From Rhodobacteraceae bacterium UBA6213 (GTDB lineage: Bacteria > Pseudomonadota > Alphaproteobacteria > Rhodobacterales > Rhodobacteraceae): a stretch of 64,000 nt of DNA. Below the pieces are notes generated by a model. The model saw nothing but the letters and a program-made list of their open reading frames with translations, did no database searches and was not told where the DNA came from. A program made the translations under genes and the position numbers. This document shows, in pieces, positions 1 to 9,119 of this stretch (the stretch's first letter is position 1; each line of letters begins with the position of its first letter). The stretch lies in NCBI GenBank assembly GCA_002421605.1, contig DISJ01000009.1, positions 475,847 through 539,846 on the forward strand. Direction: 5' to 3'.

Positions 1-84
1 ATCTCGCGCCCCGCAGGGCTTGCCTACCCGATCCGCAGCGGCGTGCCGATCTTGCTGCCTGACGAGGCGCGGCGGCTCGATTAA
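1..84 (+). CDS. Trm112 family protein (C-terminal end only)
   Basis: The window opens inside a reading frame whose last 28 codons read ISRPAGLAYPIRSGVPILL and so on, ending LD-stop. The pattern of a conserved AYPI segment followed by GVPILL and an acidic DEAR tail is typical of the C-terminus of small zinc-ribbon Trm112-like (UPF0434) proteins of about 60 residues. The zinc-binding cysteines lie outside the window. Eukaryotic Trm112 activates methyltransferases; the bacterial role is less clear. Its TAA stop overlaps the stop of the convergent hydroxylase gene by a few bases. Confidence 0.72.
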   Translation: MSRPAGLAYPIRSGVPILLPDEARRLD

Positions 85-1307
85 AGCTTCTGCCCGGCAA
101 GTAGGCGCGGCGGGTTGGGCAACAGCCCCGCCGCCTGTCTCATGAAGGCCCGGCGCAACGAAGGGATTGATTGCACCACCCCCATGCCAATGTCGCGGCC
201 TGCGCGCAGAAATGGATTATCGTTGGAAAATAGCCGGTTGACCGCATCCATACCCAGCGCCAGCGTGGTTGCATCAAACCGCCGCCAGCCCTGATAACGC
301 GCCAACACATCACCCGCGCCAATATCTTCGCCGCGCCGATGCGCCTCGACCAGAACCTCGGCCAGCACCGCCACGTCGCGCAGCCCAAGGTTCAACCCTT
401 GCCCTGCGACGGGGTGCACGCCATGCGCCGCATCGCCCGCCAAAGCCACGCGGGGGGCAATGTAGGCATTTGCGAGCGTAAGGTTCAGCGGATAACTGAA
501 CCTTGGCCCGACCAGCCGCACCTCGCCCAACCCCGACGGCAACCTTTCGCGCAAAAGCGCCAGAAAATCGGCGTCGGGCAGGGCGGCAAGGGTACGCGCA
601 TTGGCGTCCGTCTCGCTCCAGACAATCGAGGTGCGGTTGCCCGGCAGCGGCAGCAGCGCCAGCGGCCCGGTCGGCAAAAACACCTGCTGGGCCACGCCGT
701 GATGCGGCTGTTCGTGTTCAAGCGCGCAGACAAGCGCGGTCTGCCCATAGCCCCAACCGGTGCGGGTGATCCCCGCGCGCTCCGCCACGGTCGAGCGGCG
801 ACCGTCCGCGCCCACCAGCACGCGGGCAGAAAGGGTGCGACCGTCAGAAAGCGTGGCGCTGATTCCCGCTGGCCCGGGTTCCTGTGCAACCACCGATGTT
901 GCGGGAATCAGCGTTATGTGCGGGCTTGCCGCCATGGCATCGGCCAAGGCGCGGGCAAGAAAGCGATCTTCCAGCATATAGCCCACCGGCCCACCGTCGA
1001 GTTCGGCCGAATCGAAGTTGAGCGCCAGCGGCGCGGGGCGTTCGCCCGCGCGGCCATCGGCAGCGCGTACCTGCAGAATCGGTTGCGCCTCACCGGCCAC
1101 GGCGGGCCACACGCCGACAGCTGAAAGCAGGCGCTGCGAGGCGATTGCCAGCGCATAGGCGCGCCCGTCAAAACCTTCGTTGGCGCGCGCCCGCGCGAGC
1201 TGCGCATCAACCACACTCACGCGTAGCCCCGCTTGCGCCAGCGCCAGTGCCAGCGCCGGGCCATTCAGGCCGCCGCCTGCGATCAGAACATCGGAATCAT
1301 GTTTCAT
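81..1307 (-). CDS. UbiH/UbiF/Coq6-family FAD-dependent monooxygenase (ubiquinone biosynthesis hydroxylase)
   Basis: A 408-residue flavoprotein monooxygenase. The N-terminus has the FAD dinucleotide-binding fold (AGGGLNGPALALALAQAG, residues about 10-27). The middle has the DG motif (VGADGRRSTVAE, about 165-176). The third FAD motif is ALAGDAAHGVHPVAGQGLNL, around residues 290-310. These are the signatures of ubiquinone-ring hydroxylases that use O2 and NADPH at the inner membrane. The length matches UbiH/UbiF. The sequence alone does not decide which ring position is hydroxylated, so no symbol is given. It is convergent with the Trm112-like gene (stop codons overlap) and divergent from the amidase. 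The ATG at 1307 gives the expected start a few residues before the Rossmann strand. Confidence 0.88.
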   Translation of the reverse strand: MKHDSDVLIAGGGLNGPALALALAQAGLRVSVVDAQLARARANEGFDGRAYALAIASQRLLSAVGVWPAVAGEAQPILQVRAADGRAGERPAPLALNFDSAELDGGPVGYMLEDRFLARALADAMAASPHITLIPATSVVAQEPGPAGISATLSDGRTLSARVLVGADGRRSTVAERAGITRTGWGYGQTALVCALEHEQPHHGVAQQVFLPTGPLALLPLPGNRTSIVWSETDANARTLAALPDADFLALLRERLPSGLGEVRLVGPRFSYPLNLTLANAYIAPRVALAGDAAHGVHPVAGQGLNLGLRDVAVLAEVLVEAHRRGEDIGAGDVLARYQGWRRFDATTLALGMDAVNRLFSNDNPFLRAGRDIGMGVVQSIPSLRRAFMRQAAGLLPNPPRLLAGQKL

Positions 1308-1389
1308 CCCCGTACTATGGCGCGGCTATGCGGGATTGTCCAAGCCCGGTCATAGAGCTAGCCTGCGGGCGAAAATCGGGGGGTGCGGC

Positions 1390-2715
1390 ATGGACTGGCT
1401 TAATGCAAGCGCGGCGGAACAGGGCAGGGCGATTGCCGCGGGCAAGGCCTGCCCTGTCGATCTGACCGAAGCTTATCTTGAGGCGGCAGCGGCGCACCCC
1501 GAGGGCGCGCGCATCTATGCCCGCTTAACTGGCGAGCGGGCGCGGGCCGAGGCAATGGCTGCACGGGCGCGGGCGCGTGCCGGGCTTGGGCGTGGGCCGC
1601 TTGATGGGGTGGCACTGTCGTGGAAAGACCTGTTCGACAGCGCGGGTGTGGCCACGGAAGCGGGCAGCAAGCTGCTGAAGGGCCGCGTGCCCGACGCCGA
1701 TGCCGAGGTGCTGCGGCGCGCGACGCTGCAAGGCACGGTCTGTCTGGGCAAGACGCATATGACCGAACTTGCGTTTTCCGGACTAGGCGTGAACCCTTCG
1801 ACCGCAACCCCGCCCAATGCGCATGACGCGCTGCTGGCGCCGGGAGGGTCTTCGTCTGGTGCGGCGGTTTCGGTGGCCATGCGGCTGGCTGCGGCGGCAG
1901 TGGGGTCTGACACCGGCGGATCGGTGCGTATTCCGGCGGCGTGGAACGATCTTGTAGGCTTGAAAACCACGCACGGGCGCCTTCCGCTAACCGGTGTTGT
2001 TCCGCTGTGTGCACGGTTTGACACGGTGGGGCCGTTGGCGCGGACGGTGGAAGACTGCGCCTTGGTTTTTGCCGCGCTTGATGGTGGCCACCCGGCGGAT
2101 CTGCGCGGCGCAAGCCTTGTCGGTGCGCGGCTGTTGGTGCTGGAAGGGCTTCCGCTGGAAGACGTGCGCGAAGAACCGCGCAAGGGGTTCGAGGCGGCGG
2201 TGGACCGGCTGGCCGCCGCAGGTGCGCGGCTGGAGCGGCGAACACTTGGCATGGTCGATGCGGCGATGGCGCTGTCGGGCGTTTTGTTCGCGCCCGAGGC
2301 TTATGGGCTGTGGAAAGACGTGATCGAGGCTAATCCAAAGGCGATGTATCCACTCATTCTCGAGCGGTTCCGCACCGGGGCCAACGTGCTCGCCGCCGAT
2401 TACGTCGCCGCGTGGGCCGCGTTAGACCGTTTCCGCAGCGAATGGCGCGCCGCGACCGAGGGCTATGACGCGATTCTGGTGCCGACCTCACCGATCCTGC
2501 CGCCCGTCGCCGCGCGGCTGATTTCGGAGCCTGCGTATTTCGCATCGGAAAACCTGCTCGCGCTGCGCAACACGCGGATCGGCAACATTTTCGGGCTAAG
2601 CGTGTTGACCTTGCCAACTGGGCTGCCCGCCACGGGAATTTCGCTTATGACCGCCCCCGGCGCGGAAGAGCGGCTCTTGCGGTTGGGTGTAGCGTGCGAA
2701 GCCGCGCTCGGCTGA
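1390..2715 (+). CDS. Amidase signature family enzyme
   Basis: A 441-residue amidase-signature hydrolase of the GatA-like fold. The expected Ser-cisSer-Lys triad is visible: Lys79 in LSWKDLFD, the glycine/serine loop PGGSSSGAAVS at about 151-161, and the nucleophile Ser178 in GSDTGGSVRIPA. The open frame runs further upstream, but the ATG at 1390 follows a G-rich ribosome-binding stretch (cggggggtgcggc) and gives the normal amidase N-terminus, so I chose it. No gatB or gatC is adjacent, so this is probably a stand-alone amidase acting on an unknown small amide rather than a tRNA amidotransferase subunit. Confidence 0.88.
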   Translation: MDWLNASAAEQGRAIAAGKACPVDLTEAYLEAAAAHPEGARIYARLTGERARAEAMAARARARAGLGRGPLDGVALSWKDLFDSAGVATEAGSKLLKGRVPDADAEVLRRATLQGTVCLGKTHMTELAFSGLGVNPSTATPPNAHDALLAPGGSSSGAAVSVAMRLAAAAVGSDTGGSVRIPAAWNDLVGLKTTHGRLPLTGVVPLCARFDTVGPLARTVEDCALVFAALDGGHPADLRGASLVGARLLVLEGLPLEDVREEPRKGFEAAVDRLAAAGARLERRTLGMVDAAMALSGVLFAPEAYGLWKDVIEANPKAMYPLILERFRTGANVLAADYVAAWAALDRFRSEWRAATEGYDAILVPTSPILPPVAARLISEPAYFASENLLALRNTRIGNIFGLSVLTLPTGLPATGISLMTAPGAEERLLRLGVACEAALG

Positions 2716-2831
2716 AAAGTCACAAACAGCGTTGCAACCACCCGGAAAGCGGCACTTTTTCTGGACGTGCGGCACCCTGGCGGGTAGGTTTGTGCAAACG
2801 GGGCGCTACGACCCCGGCATGAGAGGCAGAT

Positions 2832-4010
2832 ATGGCATTTCCCGAGCGGTTCTCGAGCCTGCCCGAATATGCGTTTCCGCGGCTGCGGAAGCTGCTGGAT
2901 CCGCATGTGCCGGGTGCTGCACCGATTGCCATGACCATTGGCGAACCGCGCCACCCGATGCCCGCGTTTTTGGCCGAAACGCTGGCCGCACATGTACAGG
3001 AATTCGCGGTTTATCCGCCCAATGACGGCTCGCCAGAGCTTTTGGGCGCAATCTCGCGCTGGATCGGGCGGCGTTACGGTACTGATGTTGCGCCCGAGCG
3101 GATCATGGCGCTGAACGGCACCCGCGAAGGGTTGTTCAACGCTGCGCTTGCGCTTTGCCCGCAAACCAAACGCGGCAAGCGGCCTGTGATCTTAATGCCA
3201 AACCCGTTCTATCAGGTTTACGCGATGGCGGCGCTGACGCTGGGCGCAGAGCCGGTCTATGTGCCTGCGACCGAGGCGACCGGGTTCCTGCCCGATTATG
3301 CGGGCCTTCCCGCAGACGTGCTTGACCGAGTGGTGCTGGCCTATCTTTGCTCGCCCGCCAATCCGCAAGGCGTGGTAGCCCCGCGCGATTACATCGCCGG
3401 GTTGCTGGCGCTGGCCGAAAAGCATGATTTTCAGCTGTTGTCCGACGAATGTTATTCAGAGCTTTGGCACATCGCGCCGCCGCCCGGCGCGCTCGAGGTC
3501 GCGCACGAAGTCGGGGCTGACCCTGAACGCGTGCTGGCGTTCAATTCGCTTTCCAAACGCTCGAATATGCCGGGGTTGCGGTCGGGGTTTGTGGCGGGGG
3601 GCCGTGAAAGCATCGCGCGCGTTCGCCAGTTGCGCGCCTATGCTGGGGCGCCGCTGCCGCTGCCATTGCAACGTGTGGCCGAGCGCGCCTGGTCGGATGA
3701 GGCGCATGTCGAGGCTAACCGCCTGCTCTACGTTGAGAAATACGTTGTGGCCGCGCAGATTTTTGCAGGTGTTAACGGCTATCGCACACCCGAAGGCGGG
3801 TTCTTTTTGTGGCTGCCAGTCGCCGATGGCGAGGCCGCTGCACTGAAGGCCTGGGTCGAAACCGGGGTGCGGGTTCTGCCGGGTGCCTATCTGGCGCGCG
3901 ATGTGGCGGGGCAAAACCCCGGAAAAGAGTATATTCGCGTCGCGCTAGTCGCACCGCGTGACGAAACCGTGCGCGGGCTGAAAAGTCTGCGCGAATGCTT
4001 GTATGCGTGA
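2832..4010 (+). CDS. PLP-dependent aminotransferase class I/II, DapC-like (possible succinyldiaminopimelate aminotransferase)
   Basis: A 392-residue fold-type I aminotransferase. The PLP Schiff-base lysine is Lys242 in FNSLSKRSNMPGLRSGF. Upstream are the SPANPQG asparagine motif (about 174-180) and LLSDECYSE (202-210). The C-terminal arginine for the carboxylate lies in the EYIRVALVAP region. The TIGEPRH start and the overall layout resemble DapC-type enzymes, which transfer an amino group to succinyl-amino-ketopimelate in lysine and peptidoglycan precursor synthesis. dapB lies about 19 kb away, so pathway linkage by position is weak. A gap of only 10 bases separates it from ftsK, suggesting co-transcription. 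Confidence 0.85.
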   Translation: MAFPERFSSLPEYAFPRLRKLLDPHVPGAAPIAMTIGEPRHPMPAFLAETLAAHVQEFAVYPPNDGSPELLGAISRWIGRRYGTDVAPERIMALNGTREGLFNAALALCPQTKRGKRPVILMPNPFYQVYAMAALTLGAEPVYVPATEATGFLPDYAGLPADVLDRVVLAYLCSPANPQGVVAPRDYIAGLLALAEKHDFQLLSDECYSELWHIAPPPGALEVAHEVGADPERVLAFNSLSKRSNMPGLRSGFVAGGRESIARVRQLRAYAGAPLPLPLQRVAERAWSDEAHVEANRLLYVEKYVVAAQIFAGVNGYRTPEGGFFLWLPVADGEAAALKAWVETGVRVLPGAYLARDVAGQNPGKEYIRVALVAPRDETVRGLKSLRECLYA

Positions 4011-4020
4011 GGTGAAGAAG

Positions 4021-6909
4021 ATGGCTTCCTATCAGGCCCGACGTCGCGACCCGCTCTTGGACGAAGGAACGCAGGCGATGATCGAGCGGCGCGGCAAGGA
4101 ATTGCTGGGCACGCTGCTGGTCGGCCTTGGCATACTCGTGGCGCTGATGCTGGGCAGCTATTCGCCTTCGGACCCAAGCTGGATGGCAGCGACGGAAGGG
4201 CCGGTGCAGAACCTGCTGGGCCGGGTCGGCGCAGGGATGGCTTCGTCACTGATGGTGATCGTCGGGCAGGGCGCTTGGGCCATTGCCATCGCGCTGATTG
4301 TCTGGGGGCTGCGGTTTGCCGCGCATTTTGGCGAAGAACGGATGCTTAGCCGCGCCCCGCTGACGCCGATCTGGGTGGCGTTGGCTGCGGTTTATGCCGC
4401 AACAATGGTGCCGGGCGCGGGCTGGGTGCATGCGTTCGGGCTCGGCGGGTTGTTTGGCGACACAGTGGTGGGCGCGCTTTTGAACCTTTCGCCGGTGGAA
4501 TCCGCGCTGGGGCTGAAACTCGTGACAATTGTGGTGGCGCTGGTCACTGCTGCCGCGGCATTGGTCGTGCTTGGGGTCGATGCCGCCGAGGCGCGTGCGT
4601 TTGCGCGCTTTTTGCTGGTGGGTATGGTGCTGCTTTACGCCGGGCTGATGGCGCTGTTAAGTCGTGGCGCTTCGGCTTTGTTGCGCCTTGCGCAGAACGC
4701 GCGCGAACGCTCGCGCGAGCGGCGCGCAGAAGCCGCCGAACACGCCGCCGAACTTGCCGCTTGGCAAGAGCAGGAAGCAGGCTGGCACAATGCGCCACAG
4801 CTTGCCGCGCCCGCGCGTACCCAGGCTGCACCGCGTATCCGGCGCGCTGCCGAATCCGAGACTTGGGCCGAGGCGATGCCCGAACTGGTCGAGATGCAAC
4901 CGTTTACGCATCTGCCAGCGCCCGAAGCGCCCAGCGAAGACCGTATCCGCACGCGTATTGCCGATGCCGTGCGCGCCCGGTCTGCTGCAGGGGCGGTTGA
5001 GCCAATGCAAAAGCCAGCTGCTGTTGTCGAACCCGCTGTAGCCCCTGCGGCATCGGTGCTGTCTTCGGTAGCGGCGCGGCTGGCTCGTGTCGCAAAACCC
5101 GCGCCCGAGGCGGCGGTGCGGGCCGAACCGCCGCTGCGCGCCGCAGCACCCCGTTTCATGCCAGCGTCCCCGCCCGCCGCGGCCTTTGCCGCGCCTGCCG
5201 TGCCGATTGGTGAAGTTGACGTTGAAGACGAATGGCCCATGGTTGACGAAGAGGTGCAGCCGCTAGTGCTGGGACGCGCGCTTTTGGCAAATACCGAGCC
5301 GAAGCGTGTGGTGCAGCACGCGGCGCGCAAATCGGTAACCACCTCGCGCCAAGCACAGGCCGAAGCGCAACCGAAGCTGCGGCTTGAACCAGAACCGCAG
5401 GCCTACGAGCCGCCGCCGCTTAGCCTGCTGACTAATCCGGTGAGCATTCAGCGCCATTCGCTTTCGGACGAGGCGCTGGAAGAAAACGCGCGGATGCTCG
5501 AAAACGTGCTCGACGATTACGGGGTCAAAGGCGACATCGTTTCAGTGCGCCCCGGCCCGGTGGTAACGATGTACGAGCTTGAACCGGCACCGGGGCTGAA
5601 AGCCAGCCGGGTGATCGGCCTGGCAGACGATATCGCACGCTCAATGTCAGCACTATCAGCGCGGGTATCGACCATGCCGGGGCGCAGCGTGATCGGTATC
5701 GAATTGCCCAACACCCACCGCGAAAAAGTGGTGCTGCGCGAAATCCTTTCGGACCGCGGTTTTGGTGACAGCATGGCAAAGTTGCCGCTGGCACTGGGCA
5801 AGGATATTTTTGGCGAACCGGTGGTGGCCAGCCTTGCAAAAATGCCTCACTTGCTGATTGCCGGCACCACAGGTTCGGGCAAGTCTGTGGCGATCAACAC
5901 GATGATCCTGAGCCTTGTTTACAAGCTTTCACCTGCAGAATGTCGGTTGATTATGATCGACCCCAAAATGCTGGAACTCAGCGTTTATGATGGCATCCCG
6001 CACTTGCTCTCACCCGTTGTAACAGACCCGAAGAAGGCCGTTGTGGCGCTGAAATGGGTGGTGGGCGAGATGGAGGAGCGCTACCGGAAAATGTCAAAAA
6101 CCGGTGTGCGCAACATCGAAGGCTACAACGGGCGCGTGCATGAGGCGCTGGAGCGGGGCGAGATGTTCCGGCGTACCGTGCAAACCGGGTTTGACGAAGA
6201 CACCGGCGAGCCGATCTTCGAAACCGAAGAATTTGCACCCCAAGCGCTGCCCTACATCGTGGTCGTGGTCGATGAAATGGCCGACCTGATGATGGTCGCG
6301 GGAAAAGAGATTGAGGCTTGTATCCAGCGGTTGGCGCAGATGGCGCGGGCCTCTGGCATCCACCTTATAATGGCCACGCAGCGCCCCTCGGTTGATGTCA
6401 TCACCGGCACGATCAAGGCCAACTTCCCTACCCGGATCAGCTTTCAGGTCACCTCGAAAATCGACAGCCGCACGATTTTGGGCGAGCAGGGGGCCGAACA
6501 ACTGCTGGGCATGGGCGACATGCTTTATATGGCCGGTGGCGGGCGGATTACCCGCATCCACGGGCCCTTTGTCAGTGACGAAGAGGTCGAGGAAATCGTC
6601 AACCACCTCAAATCCTTCGGTCCGCCTGAATACCTTTCTGGCGTGGTCGATGGCCCCGACGAGGACCGCGAGGCTGACATTGATGCGGTGCTGGGGCTTG
6701 GCGGCGGCGATGATGTAGAAAACGCGCTATACGACACCGCAGTGGCGATCGTGATCCGTGATCGCAAATGTTCAACATCGTATATCCAGCGCAAACTGGG
6801 CGTGGGTTACAACAAGGCGGCAAAACTGGTCGAGCAAATGGAAGACCAAGGCGTCGTTTCGAGTGCAAACCACGTTGGCAAGCGCGAGATACTGGTGCCT
6901 GAACAGTGA
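4021..6909 (+). CDS. ftsK: DNA translocase FtsK
   Basis: A septal DNA pump of 962 residues that moves chromosome termini through the closing division septum. The first 200 residues carry about four hydrophobic membrane segments. A long Ala/Pro/Glu-rich linker follows (about 220-470), then the motor domain with Walker A GTTGSGKS near residue 614 and Walker B VVVVDEMAD near 747-755. The C-terminal winged-helix gamma domain (IQRKLGVGYNKAAKLVEQME) would read KOPS-type polarity sequences. I chose the ATG at 4021 because gaggtgaag lies just before it. An in-frame ATG at 4003 would overlap the aminotransferase gene and has a poorer ribosome-binding site. lolA follows at 46 bases. Confidence 0.95.
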   Translation: MASYQARRRDPLLDEGTQAMIERRGKELLGTLLVGLGILVALMLGSYSPSDPSWMAATEGPVQNLLGRVGAGMASSLMVIVGQGAWAIAIALIVWGLRFAAHFGEERMLSRAPLTPIWVALAAVYAATMVPGAGWVHAFGLGGLFGDTVVGALLNLSPVESALGLKLVTIVVALVTAAAALVVLGVDAAEARAFARFLLVGMVLLYAGLMALLSRGASALLRLAQNARERSRERRAEAAEHAAELAAWQEQEAGWHNAPQLAAPARTQAAPRIRRAAESETWAEAMPELVEMQPFTHLPAPEAPSEDRIRTRIADAVRARSAAGAVEPMQKPAAVVEPAVAPAASVLSSVAARLARVAKPAPEAAVRAEPPLRAAAPRFMPASPPAAAFAAPAVPIGEVDVEDEWPMVDEEVQPLVLGRALLANTEPKRVVQHAARKSVTTSRQAQAEAQPKLRLEPEPQAYEPPPLSLLTNPVSIQRHSLSDEALEENARMLENVLDDYGVKGDIVSVRPGPVVTMYELEPAPGLKASRVIGLADDIARSMSALSARVSTMPGRSVIGIELPNTHREKVVLREILSDRGFGDSMAKLPLALGKDIFGEPVVASLAKMPHLLIAGTTGSGKSVAINTMILSLVYKLSPAECRLIMIDPKMLELSVYDGIPHLLSPVVTDPKKAVVALKWVVGEMEERYRKMSKTGVRNIEGYNGRVHEALERGEMFRRTVQTGFDEDTGEPIFETEEFAPQALPYIVVVVDEMADLMMVAGKEIEACIQRLAQMARASGIHLIMATQRPSVDVITGTIKANFPTRISFQVTSKIDSRTILGEQGAEQLLGMGDMLYMAGGGRITRIHGPFVSDEEVEEIVNHLKSFGPPEYLSGVVDGPDEDREADIDAVLGLGGGDDVENALYDTAVAIVIRDRKCSTSYIQRKLGVGYNKAAKLVEQMEDQGVVSSANHVGKREILVPEQ

Positions 6910-6955
6910 TCGGGCGGGGCTAGAAGCGCCGCGAATTAGCGACTAGATTCACCGC

Positions 6956-7558
6956 ATGAAAAGCCTTGCCCCCACCTTTGCCCTTCTGCTTGCCCTGTTG
7001 CCCGCGCTGCCTGCCAGTGCGCAGAACCAGACGCTGGATGAGTTGTCAGCGTATCTCAACAGCATCAGTAGCGCCGAGACGATCTTCAACCAGATCAACG
7101 CTGATGGTTCTCGCTCGACCGGTAAGCTTTTCCTTTACCGCCCTGGCCGGGCGCGGTTCGAATATGACCCGCCTGAACAGACGCTGGTGCTTGCATCGGG
7201 CGGGCAGGTGGCGATTTTTGACGGAAAGTCGAACAGCCCTGCCGAGCAATACCCGCTCAAGCTGACACCGCTCAATCTTGTTCTGGCGCGCAATATCAAT
7301 CTGGCAGAGGCCGATAACGTCGTTAGCTACGGCAGCGACGCCTCGATGACATGGGTCGAGGCGCAAGACCCCGATCACCCGGAGTATGGCTCTATTCTGC
7401 TGATCTTTTCGCCTAATCCCACTACGCTGAAGCAATGGATCATCCGCGACGAATTCGGCAACCAGACTTCAGTGCTGCTGGGCGACCTGAAGCTGGGCGA
7501 AGATTATTCGAACTTCCTGTTCGACATCGACACCGAATCTGATCGCCGCGAAAACTAG
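6956..7558 (+). CDS. lolA: Outer-membrane lipoprotein carrier protein LolA
   Basis: A 200-residue periplasmic protein with a clear signal peptide (hydrophobic stretch, then LPASAQN; cleavage near residue 22). The mature part has the LolA layout: an early DELSAYLNSI segment, then TGKLFLYRPGRARFEYDPP (about 55-75), which is the classic 'G.....kPg.fRwe.' region, followed by alternating strands to a DLKLGEDYSNFLF end. LolA ferries lipoproteins released by LolCDE across the periplasm to the outer membrane. It lies directly downstream of ftsK. Its stop overlaps that of the convergent transglycosylase gene by four bases. Confidence 0.9.
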   Translation: MKSLAPTFALLLALLPALPASAQNQTLDELSAYLNSISSAETIFNQINADGSRSTGKLFLYRPGRARFEYDPPEQTLVLASGGQVAIFDGKSNSPAEQYPLKLTPLNLVLARNINLAEADNVVSYGSDASMTWVEAQDPDHPEYGSILLIFSPNPTTLKQWIIRDEFGNQTSVLLGDLKLGEDYSNFLFDIDTESDRREN

Positions 7559-8133
7559 AGCTTGCCGCAGGCGGCAAGCTGGCGCTGGTACATGTCTGCC
7601 CGCGCAGCCACGTTGGTCGCCACCTGCAACAACCAGCCCTTTGAACGATAGCTGCCCCGGGCATAGCCCGTGCGGCCCTCGTGATAGGCAAGGTATTGGT
7701 TGCGCGTGTCGGTTTTGGCAATGCCGAGCGCCTTTTCGGAACCGTCAAGATACCAGCCGATGAAATCGGTAGCGTCGTCGATATCGGTGCGGCTTTTGCC
7801 GAATCCGCGGGTCGCGTCTTCGTATTCTGCCCAGGTGCCATCAAGAGCCTGCGCATAGCCGTATGCCGAACTGATGCGTCCAAGCGGAATAATTCCCAAC
7901 GCATAGCGGCGCGGCGTACGGGCGTTGCCGACGAATTTTGATTCCTGATAGATGATCGCCATCTGCACCGCGACCGGCACATCCCAGTTCTTCTCGGCTC
8001 TGCTCATGGCCCGCAAATAGCTTGGCCGTTCGCGCACCAGCGCACAGGCGTCATCAAGGTTACGTGGTTCGGAAAACCTGCCGCCACAGGAGGCGACCAG
8101 TAAGGCCACCGCCAGCCATAGAAATCTGCCCAT
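7555..8133 (-). CDS. Lytic transglycosylase (SLT-like) lipoprotein
   Basis: A predicted lipoprotein of about 192 residues. From the ATG at 8133 the N-terminus is a short hydrophobic signal ending in a lipobox, LLVASCGG. An upstream ATG in the same frame would place 13 polar residues before the signal and looks wrong. The body has the goose-lysozyme/SLT hallmarks: IYQESKF with the candidate catalytic glutamate, AYGYAQALDGTW, and an aromatic-rich YLAYHEG segment. Such enzymes cut the MurNAc-GlcNAc bond of peptidoglycan from the outer membrane. The protein is short for this class, essentially a single catalytic domain. Confidence 0.85.
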   Translation of the reverse strand: MGRFLWLAVALLVASCGGRFSEPRNLDDACALVRERPSYLRAMSRAEKNWDVPVAVQMAIIYQESKFVGNARTPRRYALGIIPLGRISSAYGYAQALDGTWAEYEDATRGFGKSRTDIDDATDFIGWYLDGSEKALGIAKTDTRNQYLAYHEGRTGYARGSYRSKGWLLQVATNVAARADMYQRQLAACGKL

Positions 8134-8311
8134 ATCACTGCCTCGGTTCTTGTTTTGCCAAGACCCTAACAAAAATGTGCGCGCCGGGAAATCACGAATC
8201 TGCTTTCACAACTGTCTGACTTCGGTTCACAGACTGTTTCCGCGTGAATCGCGGCCGGGTGGTGGACTCATGCACTGCTAAAAGGCTATTTTGAGGCTCG
8301 GGGGCGTTGCT

Positions 8312-8638
8312 ATGCAAACATCGCGTGCAAAATATCATCTGGGCCAAGTGGTGCGTCATCGGAAACACCCGTTTCGCGGCGTGGTGTTTGATGTCGATGC
8401 GATGTTTTCCAACACGCAAGAATGGTATGACGCCATCCCCGAGGATAGCCGCCCGTCGAAGAATCAGCCTTTTTACCACCTGCTGGCCGAGAACGGGACG
8501 GGCTACTACGTCGCCTATGTTTCAGAGCAGAACCTCGTTGCGGATTATTCCGGCGAGCCGGTCGGTCACCCGGATCTGCCCGATCTGTTTGGTGACTTTG
8601 AGGATGGTCGCTATCCGCTGCAATTCCAGATGAACTGA
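8312..8638 (+). CDS. hspQ: Heat-shock protein HspQ (hemimethylated-DNA-binding YccV-like)
   Basis: A 108-residue protein matching the YccV/HspQ domain: KYHLGQVVRHRKHPFRGVVFD at the start, the DAMFSNTQEWYDAIP middle, then PFYHLLAENG and YVAYVSEQNLV. In E. coli HspQ is a heat-inducible specificity factor for Lon protease and was first described as binding hemimethylated DNA. The ATG at 8312 gives the normal family N-terminus; a TTG 21 bases upstream is in frame but adds atypical residues. The 178-base gap between this gene and the divergent transglycosylase must hold both promoters; no confident heat-shock motif was seen there. Confidence 0.9.
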   Translation: MQTSRAKYHLGQVVRHRKHPFRGVVFDVDAMFSNTQEWYDAIPEDSRPSKNQPFYHLLAENGTGYYVAYVSEQNLVADYSGEPVGHPDLPDLFGDFEDGRYPLQFQMN

Positions 8639-9115
8639 TCAGGTCTCTGGCGCGCTCAGCGGCAGACGAAATTCCAACAGGTTTTGTCCGGCCTCGCGCC
8701 GATAGCGTAAATCGCGTGCAAGATCATGAATCAGAAACCAGCCAAACCCACCCTCGGGCATATTCTCGGTTGCAACTCCGGTGTCGGGCAGATCGGGCGG
8801 ATGCAGGCAGTGCGGTGGCAAGGGCACGCCATCGTCGATGAGCGAGCAGGAAAGCCCGCGCCTGTCGCATAGAATCGAAAGCGATATCGTGCCCGCTTGG
8901 CCATAGGCATAGCCGTGTTCGACAATGTTGTTCAGCAACTCGGCCAGCAGCAGTTCCAGCGCGCCCGCTTCGCCTTCGCTGATCTTCGGGGCAAAGCGCG
9001 CAACGGCCGCACGCAACACGTTGCGAACCGCGTGCGGTTCGGCGGAAAAGACGCTTTGAAAGATTCCGGTGCAGCGTCGCGGATTTGCTGCGGGGCGGTT
9101 TTCGGGCAGGGACAT
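8639..9115 (-). CDS. RsbW-like anti-sigma / serine kinase ATP-binding protein
   Basis: About 158 residues from the ATG at 9115. It has an HATPase_c GHKL fold: the N-box LLLAELLNNIVEHGYAYG, the G1-like SLIDDGVPL, and the G2-like GGFGWFLIHDLA. This is the layout of RsbW/SpoIIAB kinases, which hold a sigma factor or another target inactive and phosphorylate a STAS antagonist. The antagonist gene lies immediately upstream on the same strand. In-frame ATGs at 9130 and 9154 would overlap that gene; none of the starts has a strong ribosome-binding site, so the start is uncertain. No sigma factor or PP2C phosphatase gene lies nearby. Confidence 0.82.
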   Translation of the reverse strand: MSLPENRPAANPRRCTGIFQSVFSAEPHAVRNVLRAAVARFAPKISEGEAGALELLLAELLNNIVEHGYAYGQAGTISLSILCDRRGLSCSLIDDGVPLPPHCLHPPDLPDTGVATENMPEGGFGWFLIHDLARDLRYRREAGQNLLEFRLPLSAPET

Positions 9116-9119
9116 CTGC